A stretch of DNA of 64,000 bases from Rhodococcus coprophilus NBRC 100603 (GCF_001895045.1 NZ_BDAM01000007.1:124001-188000); one strand, 5' to 3'; positions 1-8,500 are shown, counted from the first letter of the stretch. Numbers and translations: made by a program. Notes: a model not told the origin generated them from the sequence alone.

Positions 1-562
1 CGACGTCCGGCGGGTCCACCGACTTGGCGGCGACGAACATGCCGTCGAAGAAGGCCACCGCCAAGGGCGCGATTCGGTCCGCGACGCGAGCAGCCCGTTC
101 CTCACCGTAGCTGGCATACCCCAACCGAAGGTTGGTGCGCACGGTCTCCAGAGCCATCCGCCGGACCCCTGCCACCTGGTCGGCGATGGCCGGTTCATCC
201 TCCGCATGCAGTAGGAAGTCCAGGTAGAGAGTCAGGAAACCGGGGTTGTCCACGGCGGCACCGATACTGCGGCGCAATACCCGCTCGAGCGCCTCCCGGG
301 GGTCTACTGCACCGTTGTCCGGCGCGTCGGCGGAGATGCTGGCGAAGAACGCCTCGGCACCGCGCTCCATGACTGCTGCGAGCACCCCTGCCTTGGAGTT
401 GAAGTGCCAGTAGATGCTGCTCGACGGCACCCCCGACTCACGGATCAGTTCAGCCATGCTCGTGGCCCGGTAACCGCGGCGGGACATGAGTTCCTCAGCG
501 GCGCGCAGGACGTCGTCGCGGGATTGCTCGCCGCGGATCTCGGTACGGTTTCGTCCGGCCAT
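1..562 (-). CDS. TetR/AcrR family transcriptional regulator (3' end outside window)
   Basis: Reading from the ATG at 562 leftwards the frame is open to the window edge (187 codons), so the C-terminus is missing. The first 60 residues have the TetR DNA-binding pattern: an N-terminal arginine-rich arm, 'AAEELMSRRGYRATSMAEL' and a recognition segment 'GVPSSSIYWHF' followed by 'SKAGVLAAV'. The ligand-binding half is helical and not diagnostic. It is divergent from the aromatic catabolic genes starting at 695, with a 132-bp gap holding an inverted repeat, so it is most likely their local repressor. This is inferred from position only. Ligand unknown. Confidence 0.9.
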   Translation of the reverse strand, partial: MAGRNRTEIRGEQSRDDVLRAAEELMSRRGYRATSMAELIRESGVPSSSIYWHFNSKAGVLAAVMERGAEAFFASISADAPDNGAVDPREALERVLRRSIGAAVDNPGFLTLYLDFLLHAEDEPAIADQVAGVRRMALETVRTNLRLGYASYGEERAARVADRIAPLAVAFFDGMFVAAKSVDPPDV

Positions 563-622
563 AGCCCCGGAGTCTAGGCCGCTGCGCACTCCCTTCCCGA
601 CTCGCTCGTCCGCCTCGCAGCA

Positions 623-659
623 TTGCATGAATCCCGACTGACTGGAATGATCCATCCAG
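623..659 (+). promoter_or_regulatory. Putative promoter and TetR operator upstream of the aromatic catabolic genes
   Basis: TTGCAT (623-628) and AATGAT (646-651) are 17 bases apart and resemble -35/-10 boxes. CTGGA (642-646) and TCCAG (655-659) form an inverted repeat with an 8-base spacer that overlaps the -10, a placement that suits repression. The upstream in-frame TTG at 623 lies inside this promoter, which supports the ATG at 695 as the real start of the hydroxylase. Inferred by eye only. Confidence 0.4.
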
Positions 660-694
660 AAGTGGTTCCGATCACAGAGGATAAAGAATTTCGA

Positions 695-2278
695 ATGACC
701 AGACCCGAGCACACCGGCTACGACGCAGACGTCGCGATCGTCGGCTACGGACCGAGCGGCGTGATCGCCGCCACCTACCTGGGCATGGCGGGGATCTCCA
801 CCGTCGTCCTGGAGAAGGATAAAGACCTCTACAGCCGCGCCCGCGCCGTCACCGTCAACGACTGGACGCTTCGGATCTTTCAGGAGTTCGGAGTCGCCGA
901 ACGCGTCAAGCAGGATATGGACCCGGCCCGAGGCATGACCTGGAAGACCTACACCGGCCAGACGGTCTTCCACCTCGACGTCTACCCTGGCGAGCTCGGA
1001 CAGCCGGCGGCCATGATGATCTACCAGCCCGACATGGAACAGGAGCTGCGGAACAACTGCGCGCAGCACGAGTCGCTCGACCTCCGATTCGGCCACGCCT
1101 TCACCAAACTGTCCCAGGACTCCGAGGGCGTGACGCTCATCGCAACCGACGCCGCCGACAACCCCTACGACTTGCGGGTCAAGTACGTCATCGGTGCCGA
1201 CGGAGGTAGCAGCCGGGTCCGCGAGGCCGCGGGCTACTCTCTGGTCGGCGATACCAAGCCACGCCGTTGGCTGGTTATCGACGGCGCGGTACGCAAGCCC
1301 TGGCCCGGGCATGACGAGCTGGTCTTCTGGTCCGACCAGACCTGGCCGGTCGTGGACATCCCGCTGGCCAAGGGCAACCACCGCTGGGAGATTCCGCTCA
1401 ACGACGGCGAGCGGGACGACGACTACGAGTCCGAGGAACGAGTCTGGGAGCGCCTGGCACCGCTGGGCATCACCGAGGAGAACGTGACCATCAAGGGATG
1501 GGCGTTCTACAGCCACCACGTGCGACATCTCGAGAAGTGGCGCGCCGGGCGCGTCGTGATGATCGGTGACGCCGCCCACCTGATGCCGCCGTGGGCCGGC
1601 CAGGGCATGCAGTCCGGGATCCGCGACGCGCAGAACATCGCGTGGAAGATCGAAGCGCTCGTGCACGGCCGGGTCGGGGAGGACATCCTCGACACCGTCC
1701 AGTCCGAGCGGTGGATGCACGTCAAGGAGATGACCGACATCTCCCTGCGGCTGGGCCGATTCATCGAGATGGAGAAGGGCTGGGCGGTCGGCCTGAGGAA
1801 CTGGCTGGCCCCGAAGCTGCAGAACGTGAAGCTGGTCATCGAGGCACTGCGTCCCAAGAACGAGACCAACCGTTTCGTCGACGGATGGGCCACCGGCCGA
1901 ACCGGTCGGCGCAGCGCCGTCGGGCGGATGATCCCGCAGCCCCAGGTCACCGACGCCTCCGGCACGACCGGTCTGCTGGACGATTTGGCCGGGCGCGGGT
2001 TCCTGGTATTCGGCCTGGGGACGAACCCCCGGCACGCAATGTCCCCGACCCAGGCTCAGGCCTGGAGTGCTCTGGGCGCCCGGTTCCTGACCGTTCACCC
2101 CGCCACCGACACCGCCACCGACCCCGACTCCCTGGTGGACCACACGGGGTTGCTCGGCGACTGGGCAGCGAAGTTCGACGCCCGAGTGCTCGTGGTCCGA
2201 CCCGACCGCCTCGTCGCGGCCACCGACGCCACCGGCCTCGACGTCCCCGCCCCCCGCGGCAACCTCAAGGAGAAGTGA
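695..2278 (+). CDS. FAD-dependent aromatic hydroxylase (MhpA-like phenol monooxygenase)
   Basis: A 527-residue class A flavoprotein hydroxylase. The FAD-binding GxGxxG is at residues 17-22 (GYGPSG) with the ribose-binding Glu at 40, the DG motif is at 167-171 (GADGG), and the GD motif is at 291-304 (GDAAHLMPPWAGQG). The overall pattern is closest to 3-(3-hydroxyphenyl)propionate hydroxylases, which ortho-hydroxylate a phenol with NAD(P)H and O2 to make a catechol. It is followed within 1 base by a C-C bond hydrolase and then an extradiol dioxygenase, so the product is probably a catechol sent to meta cleavage. The real substrate cannot be fixed from sequence: hydroxyphenylpropionate, resorcinol-type and hydroxybenzoate-type compounds all remain possible. 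Confidence 0.85.
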   Translation: MTRPEHTGYDADVAIVGYGPSGVIAATYLGMAGISTVVLEKDKDLYSRARAVTVNDWTLRIFQEFGVAERVKQDMDPARGMTWKTYTGQTVFHLDVYPGELGQPAAMMIYQPDMEQELRNNCAQHESLDLRFGHAFTKLSQDSEGVTLIATDAADNPYDLRVKYVIGADGGSSRVREAAGYSLVGDTKPRRWLVIDGAVRKPWPGHDELVFWSDQTWPVVDIPLAKGNHRWEIPLNDGERDDDYESEERVWERLAPLGITEENVTIKGWAFYSHHVRHLEKWRAGRVVMIGDAAHLMPPWAGQGMQSGIRDAQNIAWKIEALVHGRVGEDILDTVQSERWMHVKEMTDISLRLGRFIEMEKGWAVGLRNWLAPKLQNVKLVIEALRPKNETNRFVDGWATGRTGRRSAVGRMIPQPQVTDASGTTGLLDDLAGRGFLVFGLGTNPRHAMSPTQAQAWSALGARFLTVHPATDTATDPDSLVDHTGLLGDWAAKFDARVLVVRPDRLVAATDATGLDVPAPRGNLKEK

Positions 2279-2279
2279 C

Positions 2280-3140
2280 ATGAACACGATCACCACCCGC
2301 GACGTCCAGGCTGAGGCCTGGCGACTCAACGTCCTGGAAGCCGGCGACACCGAGGCGCCCGCGATCCTGTGGCTGCACGGCTCCGGACCGGGTGTCAGCG
2401 CCCGTTCGAACTGGGCCGAGCTCGTCGAGACCATGCCCGACTACCATCACATCGCCCCGGACGTCCTCGGTTTCGCCGACTCCGAGCACCCCGAGGACCT
2501 GCCCGCCGGTGTCGGCGCCTCCTCTGTGACTCGGGTCGATTCCCTCTTCGCTCTGCTGGACGCCCTGGACGTCCACAAGACGCACGTGGTCGGCAACTCG
2601 CTGGGCGGGATGCTCGCGATGCTGATGCTCCAGCGCAAGCCCGAGCGGTTCGACCGAGTCATCCTGATGGGCAGCGCCGGGGCACCGCTGCCGCCGAGCG
2701 AGAACCTCATCAAGATGGTGCTCTACTACACCAACGAGTCACCCGACGCCATGGAGAACCTACTCCAGCACTTCATGCACGACACGTCGTCTTTCGGAGA
2801 CACCCTGCGCGAGGTGGCCAAGGAGCGGGCCGAGTTCGCCGCCCGGTCCGACATCCGCCGCTCGCACGAGCGGACATTCACCCCCGAGCCCACCCCGCTG
2901 TTCTTCACCGCCGAGCAACTCGGCGAGGTCGACCACGAGGTCCTCGTCGTGCACGGCCGCGAGGACTCGATCATCAGCGTCGACGCCTCGTATTACTACG
3001 CCAAGCACCTGCCCAACGCCCAGCTGCACGTACTGCCGCACGCCGGCCACTGGGTCCAGATCGAGCAGGCCTCCCGGTTCCGGGCGCTGGCCGAACTCTT
3101 CCTGTCCGAGGGCGCCTCTGCGACCGGGGGGCAGGCATGA
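2280..3140 (+). CDS. Alpha/beta-fold meta-cleavage product hydrolase (MhpC/BphD/HsaD type)
   Basis: A 286-residue alpha/beta hydrolase with the nucleophile elbow GNSLGG (Ser107), acid Asp229 in HGREDS and catalytic His257 in HAGH. The 'HGSGPG' oxyanion segment at 33-38 is typical of C-C bond hydrolases that split ring-fission products into a dienoate and a carboxylic acid. A good ribosome site (AAGGAG, 2268-2273) lies inside the end of the hydroxylase gene, and the stop overlaps the next start (ATGA), so the three genes are one transcript. The hydrolase probably acts after the downstream dioxygenase despite the gene order. Confidence 0.88.
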   Translation: MNTITTRDVQAEAWRLNVLEAGDTEAPAILWLHGSGPGVSARSNWAELVETMPDYHHIAPDVLGFADSEHPEDLPAGVGASSVTRVDSLFALLDALDVHKTHVVGNSLGGMLAMLMLQRKPERFDRVILMGSAGAPLPPSENLIKMVLYYTNESPDAMENLLQHFMHDTSSFGDTLREVAKERAEFAARSDIRRSHERTFTPEPTPLFFTAEQLGEVDHEVLVVHGREDSIISVDASYYYAKHLPNAQLHVLPHAGHWVQIEQASRFRALAELFLSEGASATGGQA

Positions 3141-4144
3141 CAGACGTCTTCGGTTCCGTCCACCTGGGCTACCTGGTGGTCGAGTCACGCAGGATGAGCG
3201 AGTGGCAGCGATTCGGCCGCGACGCCATCGGCATGCACATCGACGTGCTGAGCCCCGACGTGACCCGCTTCCGACTGGACGACCGTGAATGCCGGTTCCT
3301 GATCCAGAAGGGCGACCGGGAAGACGTGACCGCCCTCGGCTGGCAGGTCGACGACCACGAAACCTTCGACGTGATCCTGGGCCGAGTGGTCAAGGCCGGC
3401 ATCCCGATCACCGAGGGCACTCCCGAGGAGTGCGCGTTGCGCGGCGTGGAGCGACTGTGGCGCTTCGCCGGCCCCAAAGGCATTGCCACCGAGATCTTCA
3501 CGACGCCACGGACCACCAGCAAGCCCCTGACGATGCTCAACTCGGCGTTCGTGACCGGTGCCAGCGGCATGGGACACGTGGCCATCGCATCCAAGGACGC
3601 CATGCAGATGCACGGCTACTACTCCGAGGTGTTCGACGCCCGTCTCACCGACTTCATCGAGGAACGAGTAGGGCCGATCTCCCTGCGGATCCGGTTCCTG
3701 CGAGTGAACGAGCGCCACCACTCGATCGCCCTCGCCAACGTCAAGGGTCTGGCCGTCAACCCCATCCCCTCCGACGTCCAGCACGTCAACATCCAGGTTG
3801 CCGAACTCGACGACATGGTCGGCGCCTTCGAACGGGTTACCGCCGAGGGCTTCAAGATGATGTGGGCGGTGGGCCAGCACACCAATGACCGGGAACTCTC
3901 CTTCTACTGCGTCACCCCATCGGGGTTCGAGCTGGAGGTGGGCTGGAACCCGGTCCTGATCACCCCGGAGGTCGAGGCCACCTGGGAGCCGTCCACCTAC
4001 CAGGGCATCTCGATCTGGGGCCACACCCCGGTCGGCGAGACCGTGCTGCACAAGATGAACATGTTCCGCACCATGGTCCGCTCGAAGATGCAGCAGGAGA
4101 TGACCGTCCCGGCGCTGAGCCCTCTGGAGGGCATCCCCAGGTGA
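3137..4144 (+). CDS. Type I extradiol dioxygenase (BphC/HsaC-like VOC family)
   Basis: A 335-residue two-domain extradiol ring-cleavage enzyme. The Fe(II) ligands of the family are all present: His147 (MGHVAI), His216 (VQHVNI) and Glu265 (GFELEV). Second-shell catalytic residues are also at the expected places: His195 in ERHHSI, His248 in QHTNDR and Tyr257. The enzyme should therefore be active. It cleaves a substituted catechol next to the hydroxyls using O2, giving the substrate for the hydrolase encoded upstream. E. coli-type mhp clusters use a different dioxygenase class (MhpB), so this unit is closer to rhodococcal hpp/ohp or biphenyl-type layouts. No transporter or dienoate hydratase/aldolase genes are in view. 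Confidence 0.9.
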   Translation: MTDVFGSVHLGYLVVESRRMSEWQRFGRDAIGMHIDVLSPDVTRFRLDDRECRFLIQKGDREDVTALGWQVDDHETFDVILGRVVKAGIPITEGTPEECALRGVERLWRFAGPKGIATEIFTTPRTTSKPLTMLNSAFVTGASGMGHVAIASKDAMQMHGYYSEVFDARLTDFIEERVGPISLRIRFLRVNERHHSIALANVKGLAVNPIPSDVQHVNIQVAELDDMVGAFERVTAEGFKMMWAVGQHTNDRELSFYCVTPSGFELEVGWNPVLITPEVEATWEPSTYQGISIWGHTPVGETVLHKMNMFRTMVRSKMQQEMTVPALSPLEGIPR

Positions 4145-4441
4145 GCACCTGACGCACGAACGGCGCCGGCCGACAAAAGGGTCAGATCCTCGGCTCGGTT
4201 TCGACCAACTGCCCTTCATGCACCATGGTGAGGTCGACCAGATCGACATTCACGCGGTGGCCGTGTCTCGCGGGCGAATCCGCCGACGAGGACGAGGACC
4301 GCGTTACACGATCATCCGGGACTCAACTCACAGCCCGTTATCAATCGGGGGCCGTTTAGGACATACAGGTGGGATTTATGACAAGTGTGGGACATGTAGT
4401 TCCGGAAATGGCCAACTAGATCCGGAACGTACAGAAGAAGA
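4145..4441. other. Gene-free stretch with IS-end-like tandem repeats
   Basis: No gene can be supported. The right part carries two 11-mers exactly 20 bases apart, TAGTTCCGGAA (4397-4407) and TAGATCCGGAA (4417-4427), and two GGACAT elements (4359-4364 and 4390-4395). Tandem terminal repeats of this kind are typical of IS21-like element ends, but no transposase remains. On the minus strand around 4185-4270 a short open frame ending in EGQLVETEPRI could be the tail of a lost gene. The stretch separates the catabolic genes from the core dnaB block and may mark an old insertion boundary. Confidence 0.3.
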
Positions 4442-6640
4442 TCAGCCTCGCGCCATATCCACGAACCGCGACAGGTGCAGCTGGTGGGCCACGGTGATCG
4501 TCGCCGTCGGACCGTTACGGTGCTTACCGACGATCAGGTCCGCTTCGCCGCCGCGCGGGTCGTCGCGCTCGAATGCGTCGGGGCGGTGCAGCAGGATGAC
4601 CATGTCGGCGTCCTGCTCGAGCGATCCCGACTCGCGGAGGTCGGAGACCATCGGCTTCTTGTCGGTGCGCTGTTCGGGACCACGGTTGAGCTGACAGATC
4701 GCGATGACGGGAACTTCGAGTTCCTTCGCGAGAAGCTTGAGGCTACGCGAGAATTCGGAGACTTCCTGCTGTCGCGACTCGACCTTCTTTCCGGATGTCA
4801 TCAGCTGCAGGTAGTCGACGACGATGAGGCGGATGTCGTGTTTCTGCTTGAGCCGCCGCGCTTTTGCGCGGATCTCCATCATCGTCAGGTTCGGTGAATC
4901 GTCGATGTAGAGCGGTGCTTCACTGATCTCGCTCATGCGCCGCGCGAGGCGAGTCCAGTCGTCGTCGGTCATGCGACCCGAGCGCATGTCGCCGAGCTTG
5001 ATCTTCGCCTCTGCGGAGAGCAGGCGCATGACGATCTCCGTCTTTCCCATCTCGAGGGAGAAGATCACAGATGCCATGCCGTGCTTGATCGAGCACGACC
5101 GCATGAAGTCCATGCCGAGAGTCGAGTTGTGGGTGGGGATCATCGCCCGGCCCGCGAGGTACATGTGATCGCCCTCGACCTCAACGCAGCGCACGGGCAC
5201 CGACGGGACCGGGCGCACGGCGACGATGCTCCGCTCGCGTACGACGGTCTGCCGGCATTCCTTGTGGCGCACTGCCTTGCTCGGCAGCACGAATACATCG
5301 TCGTCGGCGCAGAACGAGACCACACCGTCGTCGACCGTGCATGCGTACCCGAGGCTCGTCACGAGTTCGGCGAGGTCGTCGGCGAGACGCTCGGTCGGGA
5401 ATCGGATGGTGCCGTCGTCGTCGACGCGGCCTCCGGCGTCGAGAAGTCCGGCAAGAAGGTCGCGGCGCTGCTCGATCGACCCGCGTCGGTACTCGATGGG
5501 GATGTGGGCACCGAGCGACATCAGTTCTTCGGTGAACCCGCCCTCGCCCTCGACACGCATGTTCACTTCTGCGTCGGACGGCGGTCCGCCGAGCCACGCA
5601 CCGAGCGTGAACGGCGCGACAGGCAACTCGGCCGGGGGGAGCGAGAGGGGCTCGGTGTGGGGGACGGTGTGCCCGGCGTCGACGGTCGTGGCGAGTTCGC
5701 CGGTGGTGCGCACCACGCCGTCCGAGGTGCGCCACTGGTGCTGTTCGTCGGCGACGAGGACCGTGCCGTCCGAAAATACGACGTCGAAGCAGGGACGGTC
5801 GTGCATGACCTCGGTGGCCGCGACGACACGGGTAGGAGTGCCGTCGGGGGCGAGCAGTTCGTCGCCGACGCGCACTTCGCCCATGGTGGTCCATCCACTG
5901 GGCGTGGGGAGCGGGGTGTCGAGCGCCAGCGCCTTGCCGACACCGGGGCGGGCGGCGACGATGATCATCTGGCCCGGGTGCAGACCGTTGGTGAGTTCGT
6001 CGAGTTCGGCGAAACCGGTGGGCACGCCGAGCGAGATACCGCCGCGGCTGGCGATGGAATCGATTTCGTCCATCGTGGGCTGCAGCAGTTCTTCGAGAGC
6101 CACGAAGTCTTCGGTGGTGCGTCGTTCGGAGACGTCGAAGATCTCGGCCTGCGCACGGTCGACGACTTCGGCGACGTCCTGACCGTCGGAGCCTGCGTAG
6201 CCGTACTGGACGATGCGGGTGCCCGCCTCGACGAGCCGCCTCAGGATGGCCTTCTCCGCGACGATCTCCGCGTAGAAACCGGCGTTCGCGGCGGTGGGCA
6301 CCGTCTGAGTGAGGGTGACGAGATATGCGGGCCCGCCGATGCGCTTGAGCTCGCCGCGGCGATCGAGTTCTGCCGACACGGTGACCGGGTCGGCGGGCTC
6401 GCCGCGGCTGTAGAGGTCGAGGATCGAGTCGTAGATGGCCTGGTGCGCGGGACGGTAGAAATCTCCGGGGCGCAGAACCTCGAGAACGTCGGCGATTGCG
6501 TCCTTGCTCAGCAGCATGCCGCCGATGACGGACTGTTCGGCGACCATGTCCTGGGGAGGCTGGCGACCGAAATCGCCGCCGGGCTCTTCGTCGGAAGGCC
6601 CCGGATAGTCGGAATGGCCACGATCGTCCACAACAGCCAA
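4442..6640 (-). CDS. dnaB: Replicative DNA helicase DnaB containing an intein
   Basis: A 732-residue precursor. Removing the 269-residue intein leaves about 463 residues, the usual actinobacterial DnaB length. The N-terminal primase-interacting domain starts at RQPPQD...AEQSV; the RecA-like motor has Walker A split at GVGK/ST, Walker B 'LIVVDYLQLM' and the SGSLEQDAD motif. I chose the TTG at 6640 because it gives the (M)AVVDD start seen in mycobacterial DnaB and has GGAAGG about 10 bases upstream. The frame stays open to 6928 without any DnaB similarity. DnaB unwinds the fork on the lagging strand as a hexamer. Splicing must occur before the ATPase can work, because the intein cuts the P-loop. 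Confidence 0.95.
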   Translation of the reverse strand: MAVVDDRGHSDYPGPSDEEPGGDFGRQPPQDMVAEQSVIGGMLLSKDAIADVLEVLRPGDFYRPAHQAIYDSILDLYSRGEPADPVTVSAELDRRGELKRIGGPAYLVTLTQTVPTAANAGFYAEIVAEKAILRRLVEAGTRIVQYGYAGSDGQDVAEVVDRAQAEIFDVSERRTTEDFVALEELLQPTMDEIDSIASRGGISLGVPTGFAELDELTNGLHPGQMIIVAARPGVGKALALDTPLPTPSGWTTMGEVRVGDELLAPDGTPTRVVAATEVMHDRPCFDVVFSDGTVLVADEQHQWRTSDGVVRTTGELATTVDAGHTVPHTEPLSLPPAELPVAPFTLGAWLGGPPSDAEVNMRVEGEGGFTEELMSLGAHIPIEYRRGSIEQRRDLLAGLLDAGGRVDDDGTIRFPTERLADDLAELVTSLGYACTVDDGVVSFCADDDVFVLPSKAVRHKECRQTVVRERSIVAVRPVPSVPVRCVEVEGDHMYLAGRAMIPTHNSTLGMDFMRSCSIKHGMASVIFSLEMGKTEIVMRLLSAEAKIKLGDMRSGRMTDDDWTRLARRMSEISEAPLYIDDSPNLTMMEIRAKARRLKQKHDIRLIVVDYLQLMTSGKKVESRQQEVSEFSRSLKLLAKELEVPVIAICQLNRGPEQRTDKKPMVSDLRESGSLEQDADMVILLHRPDAFERDDPRGGEADLIVGKHRNGPTATITVAHQLHLSRFVDMARG
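5126..5932 (-). other. Class 3 intein in the DnaB Walker A motif
   Basis: In-frame insert of 269 residues between Lys of GVGK and Ser of STLGMDF. It starts ALALDTPLP, so the usual Cys/Ser at position 1 is absent. It carries the class 3 signature: Trp67 in block B (DEQHQW), Cys249 in block F (VPVRCVEV) and Thr267 in block G (IPTHN), with terminal Asn269 and Ser at +1. In class 3 inteins the block F Cys makes the first branched intermediate directly. The middle (about 106-175) keeps the shape of two LAGLIDADG helices, but both end without the catalytic Asp (LGAWLGG and LAGLLDAGG), so homing activity is probably lost while splicing is kept. Confidence 0.92.
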
Positions 6641-6841
6641 CGTGATGCCGCCTTCCGTTCCAATACCGTCGCCCGGTGGTTCGCCGGCCGTTTCCCGTAC
6701 CGACTCCCGGTGAGCGCCACCGGAATCAATCCACGTTCTACCTGTCCCCACCGACACCGCGTAGGGACGCGCGACGCCCCCCCCCGAGGGGAGAGTTGCG
6801 CGCTCGACGTTAGGGACGATTCCTGACGCGACCAAATCGGG

Positions 6842-7108
6842 TTGTGCACACAGTTGGGGATAAATTGTGGAATCAGGTGGACAGGGTTGTGCACCTGATG
6901 TGGATAACCTGGGGAGGATGCATCTCACATTCCATAACGGTGCAGGTTATCCGGGGAAAATCACTGTTCACACCTGTGGAAGAACACTTTTTCGGCGTGT
7001 CGCGGTAACAAGCACGCCCGGGCGTGTTCATCAGTTCGTTCCCGAAACGATATGACCCCGATCACAAGGCTGGATTTACCCACAGCCGTAATCCACAGGT
7101 TGTGCACA
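6842..7108. promoter_or_regulatory. Cluster of DnaA-box-like 9-mers upstream of dnaB
   Basis: The 519-base gap 6641-7159 between rplI and dnaB holds no gene. It contains TTGTGCACA (6842-6850 and 7100-7108), TTGTGCACC (6887-6895), a perfect TTATCCACA on the minus strand (6899-6907), TTACCCACA (7076-7084) and TAATCCACA (7089-7097). Weaker matches are at 6947 and 6975. These are 0-2 mismatches from DnaA-box consensus forms. They sit in the 5' region of dnaB, so DnaA could control dnaB transcription or be titrated here. The origin itself should lie near dnaA, which is not in the window. Confidence 0.5.
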
Positions 7109-7114
7109 GACGCC

Positions 7115-7149
7115 GAGGAGCCCCGCGCAACGATCGCGCGGGGCTCCTC
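7115..7149 (-). terminator. Hairpin terminator after rplI
   Basis: A perfect 14-bp stem (7115-7128 with 7136-7149) and a 7-base loop, just past the rplI stop. There is no T-run, as is common for actinobacterial terminators. It would end the rpsF-ssb-rpsR-rplI transcript and isolate dnaB transcription. Confidence 0.75.
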
Positions 7150-7159
7150 GAACCGGAAA

Positions 7160-7615
7160 TCAGGCGCTCACGACGTCCAGCGTGAACTTCGCGACGACGT
7201 CCGGGTGCAGCTTCACGACGACCTGGTGCTTGCCGGTCGCCTTGATGTGAGCCTTGGGCAGCTCGACGACACGCTTGTCGACAACCGGGCCACCGGCAGC
7301 CTTGAGCGCGCCGGCAACGTCGGCAGCGGTAACCGAGCCGAACAGCTTGCCCGAGTCGCCGGCGGTCTTGACGCTCAGCGAGACGCTCTCGAGGCCCTCG
7401 ATGGCGGCCTTGAGCTCGCGGGCGTGCTCGAGGCCACGCACTGCGCGGGCTTCCTGCGCACGGCGGATGCCCTCGACCTGCTTCTCGGCGCCACGGGTGG
7501 CAACGATCGCCAGGCCGCGGGGCAGCAGGTAGTTGCGACCGTAGCCGTCCTTGACCTCAACGGTGTCGCCAGGCGCACCGAGGTTGTCCACATCGGCGGT
7601 GAGGATGAGCTTCAT
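7160..7615 (-). CDS. rplI: 50S ribosomal protein L9
   Basis: 151 residues, the normal L9 length. The N-terminal RNA-binding domain has the invariant [13 protein letters not shown] and [16 protein letters not shown], then a long connecting helix and the C-terminal domain. L9 binds 23S rRNA at the base of the L1 stalk and limits frameshifting. It is the last gene of the rpsF operon, 17 bases after rpsR, and is followed by a hairpin terminator. Confidence 0.98.
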   Translation of the reverse strand: MKLILTADVDNLGAPGDTVEVKDGYGRNYLLPRGLAIVATRGAEKQVEGIRRAQEARAVRGLEHARELKAAIEGLESVSLSVKTAGDSGKLFGSVTAADVAGALKAAGGPVVDKRVVELPKAHIKATGKHQVVVKLHPDVVAKFTLDVVSA

Positions 7616-7632
7616 CGTGTTCCCTCCCTTTC

Positions 7633-7875
7633 CTAGCGAGCCGTCGAGACGTAAGGCAGCAGAGCGACCTCACGGGAGTTCTTGACAGCAACAGCGATGT
7701 CGCGCTGGTGCTGCACGCAGTTGCCGGTGACGCGGCGAGCGCGGATCTTGCCGCGATCGCTGACGTACTTACGCAGCAGCGTTGTGTCCTTGTAATCGAT
7801 CTGCGTGTTCTTTTCCTTGCAGAAAGTGCAGACCTTCTTCTTCAAAACCTTCTCGCGCGCGGGCGACTTAGGCAT
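7633..7875 (-). CDS. rpsR: 30S ribosomal protein S18 (zinc-ligand, C+ type)
   Basis: 80 residues with the S18 core '[19 protein letters not shown]' and the C-terminal '[11 protein letters not shown]'. It keeps the CTFC pair near the N-terminus and Cys/His in NCVQH, which are the zinc-coordinating residues of the C+ form. Some actinobacteria also carry a zinc-free paralogue elsewhere, induced by Zur; none is in this window. S18 pairs with S6, encoded two genes upstream. Confidence 0.98.
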   Translation of the reverse strand: MPKSPAREKVLKKKVCTFCKEKNTQIDYKDTTLLRKYVSDRGKIRARRVTGNCVQHQRDIAVAVKNSREVALLPYVSTAR

Positions 7876-7917
7876 GGTCTTTCTCCGTACTTCTGGATGT
7901 TCCGATCGAAGGTCGGA

Positions 7918-8436
7918 TCAGAACGGGGGCTCGTCGTCCCCGGAACCGCCGAACGAACCGGCCTGCGGAGCATTGCCCCACGGGTCGTCGCCGCCGACGT
8001 TCGCGTTGGAACTAGGGCGTGAACCGCCTGATCCGCCGGAAGAACCACCGAAGCCGCCTCCGCCGCCACCGCGACCGGCCTTGTTGACCTTGGCGGTTGC
8101 ATAACGGAGCGAGGGGCCGATCTCGTCGACCTCGAGCTCCACGACAGTGCGCTTTTCGCCTTCACGCGTTTCGTAGCTGCGCTGCTTGAGCCGGCCCTGC
8201 ACGATTACGCGCGAGCCCCGGGTCAAGCTTTCAGCCACGTTCTCCGCTGCCTCGCGCCAGATGTTGCAGCGCATGAACAGAGCGTCGCCGTCTTTCCATT
8301 CGTTGGACTGACGGTCGAAGATACGGGGAGTGGACGCGACGGTGAAGTTCGCGACCGCAGCTCCCGCCGGGGTGAAACGCAGCTCGGGATCGGCGGTCAG
8401 ATTGCCGACCACGGTGATGACGGTGTCGCCTGCCAT
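7918..8436 (-). CDS. ssb: Single-stranded DNA-binding protein
   Basis: 172 residues. The OB fold covers about 1-115, starting [21 protein letters not shown] with the typical '[27 protein letters not shown]'. A glycine-rich disordered linker (about 118-150) leads to the acidic tip DDEPPF, which recruits replication and repair partners. It coats ssDNA at replication forks. Its position between rpsF and rpsR is the conserved bacterial order. Confidence 0.98.
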   Translation of the reverse strand: MAGDTVITVVGNLTADPELRFTPAGAAVANFTVASTPRIFDRQSNEWKDGDALFMRCNIWREAAENVAESLTRGSRVIVQGRLKQRSYETREGEKRTVVELEVDEIGPSLRYATAKVNKAGRGGGGGGFGGSSGGSGGSRPSSNANVGGDDPWGNAPQAGSFGGSGDDEPPF

Positions 8437-8500
8437 GTGGTTCCTCCTGCTGTGTGTGGAGACCTGATGCGCCAGAGCCTACGGCCAGGCGCCGACAGGC

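Noticed and set aside
4185-4270. A gene tail ending EGQLVETEPRI on the minus strand
   Set aside because: Too short, interrupted upstream by a stop, and no family recognised; noted only as possible debris.
5081-6826. A 581-codon plus-strand frame opposite dnaB
   Set aside because: Antisense to an unmistakable DnaB with intact motifs; Asp/Val/Gly-rich pattern typical of shadows.
6641-6928. N-terminal extension of DnaB by 96 residues
   Set aside because: No similarity to DnaB, no ribosome site at the ATG, and it overlaps the DnaA-box region; the TTG at 6640 gives the conserved AVVDD start.
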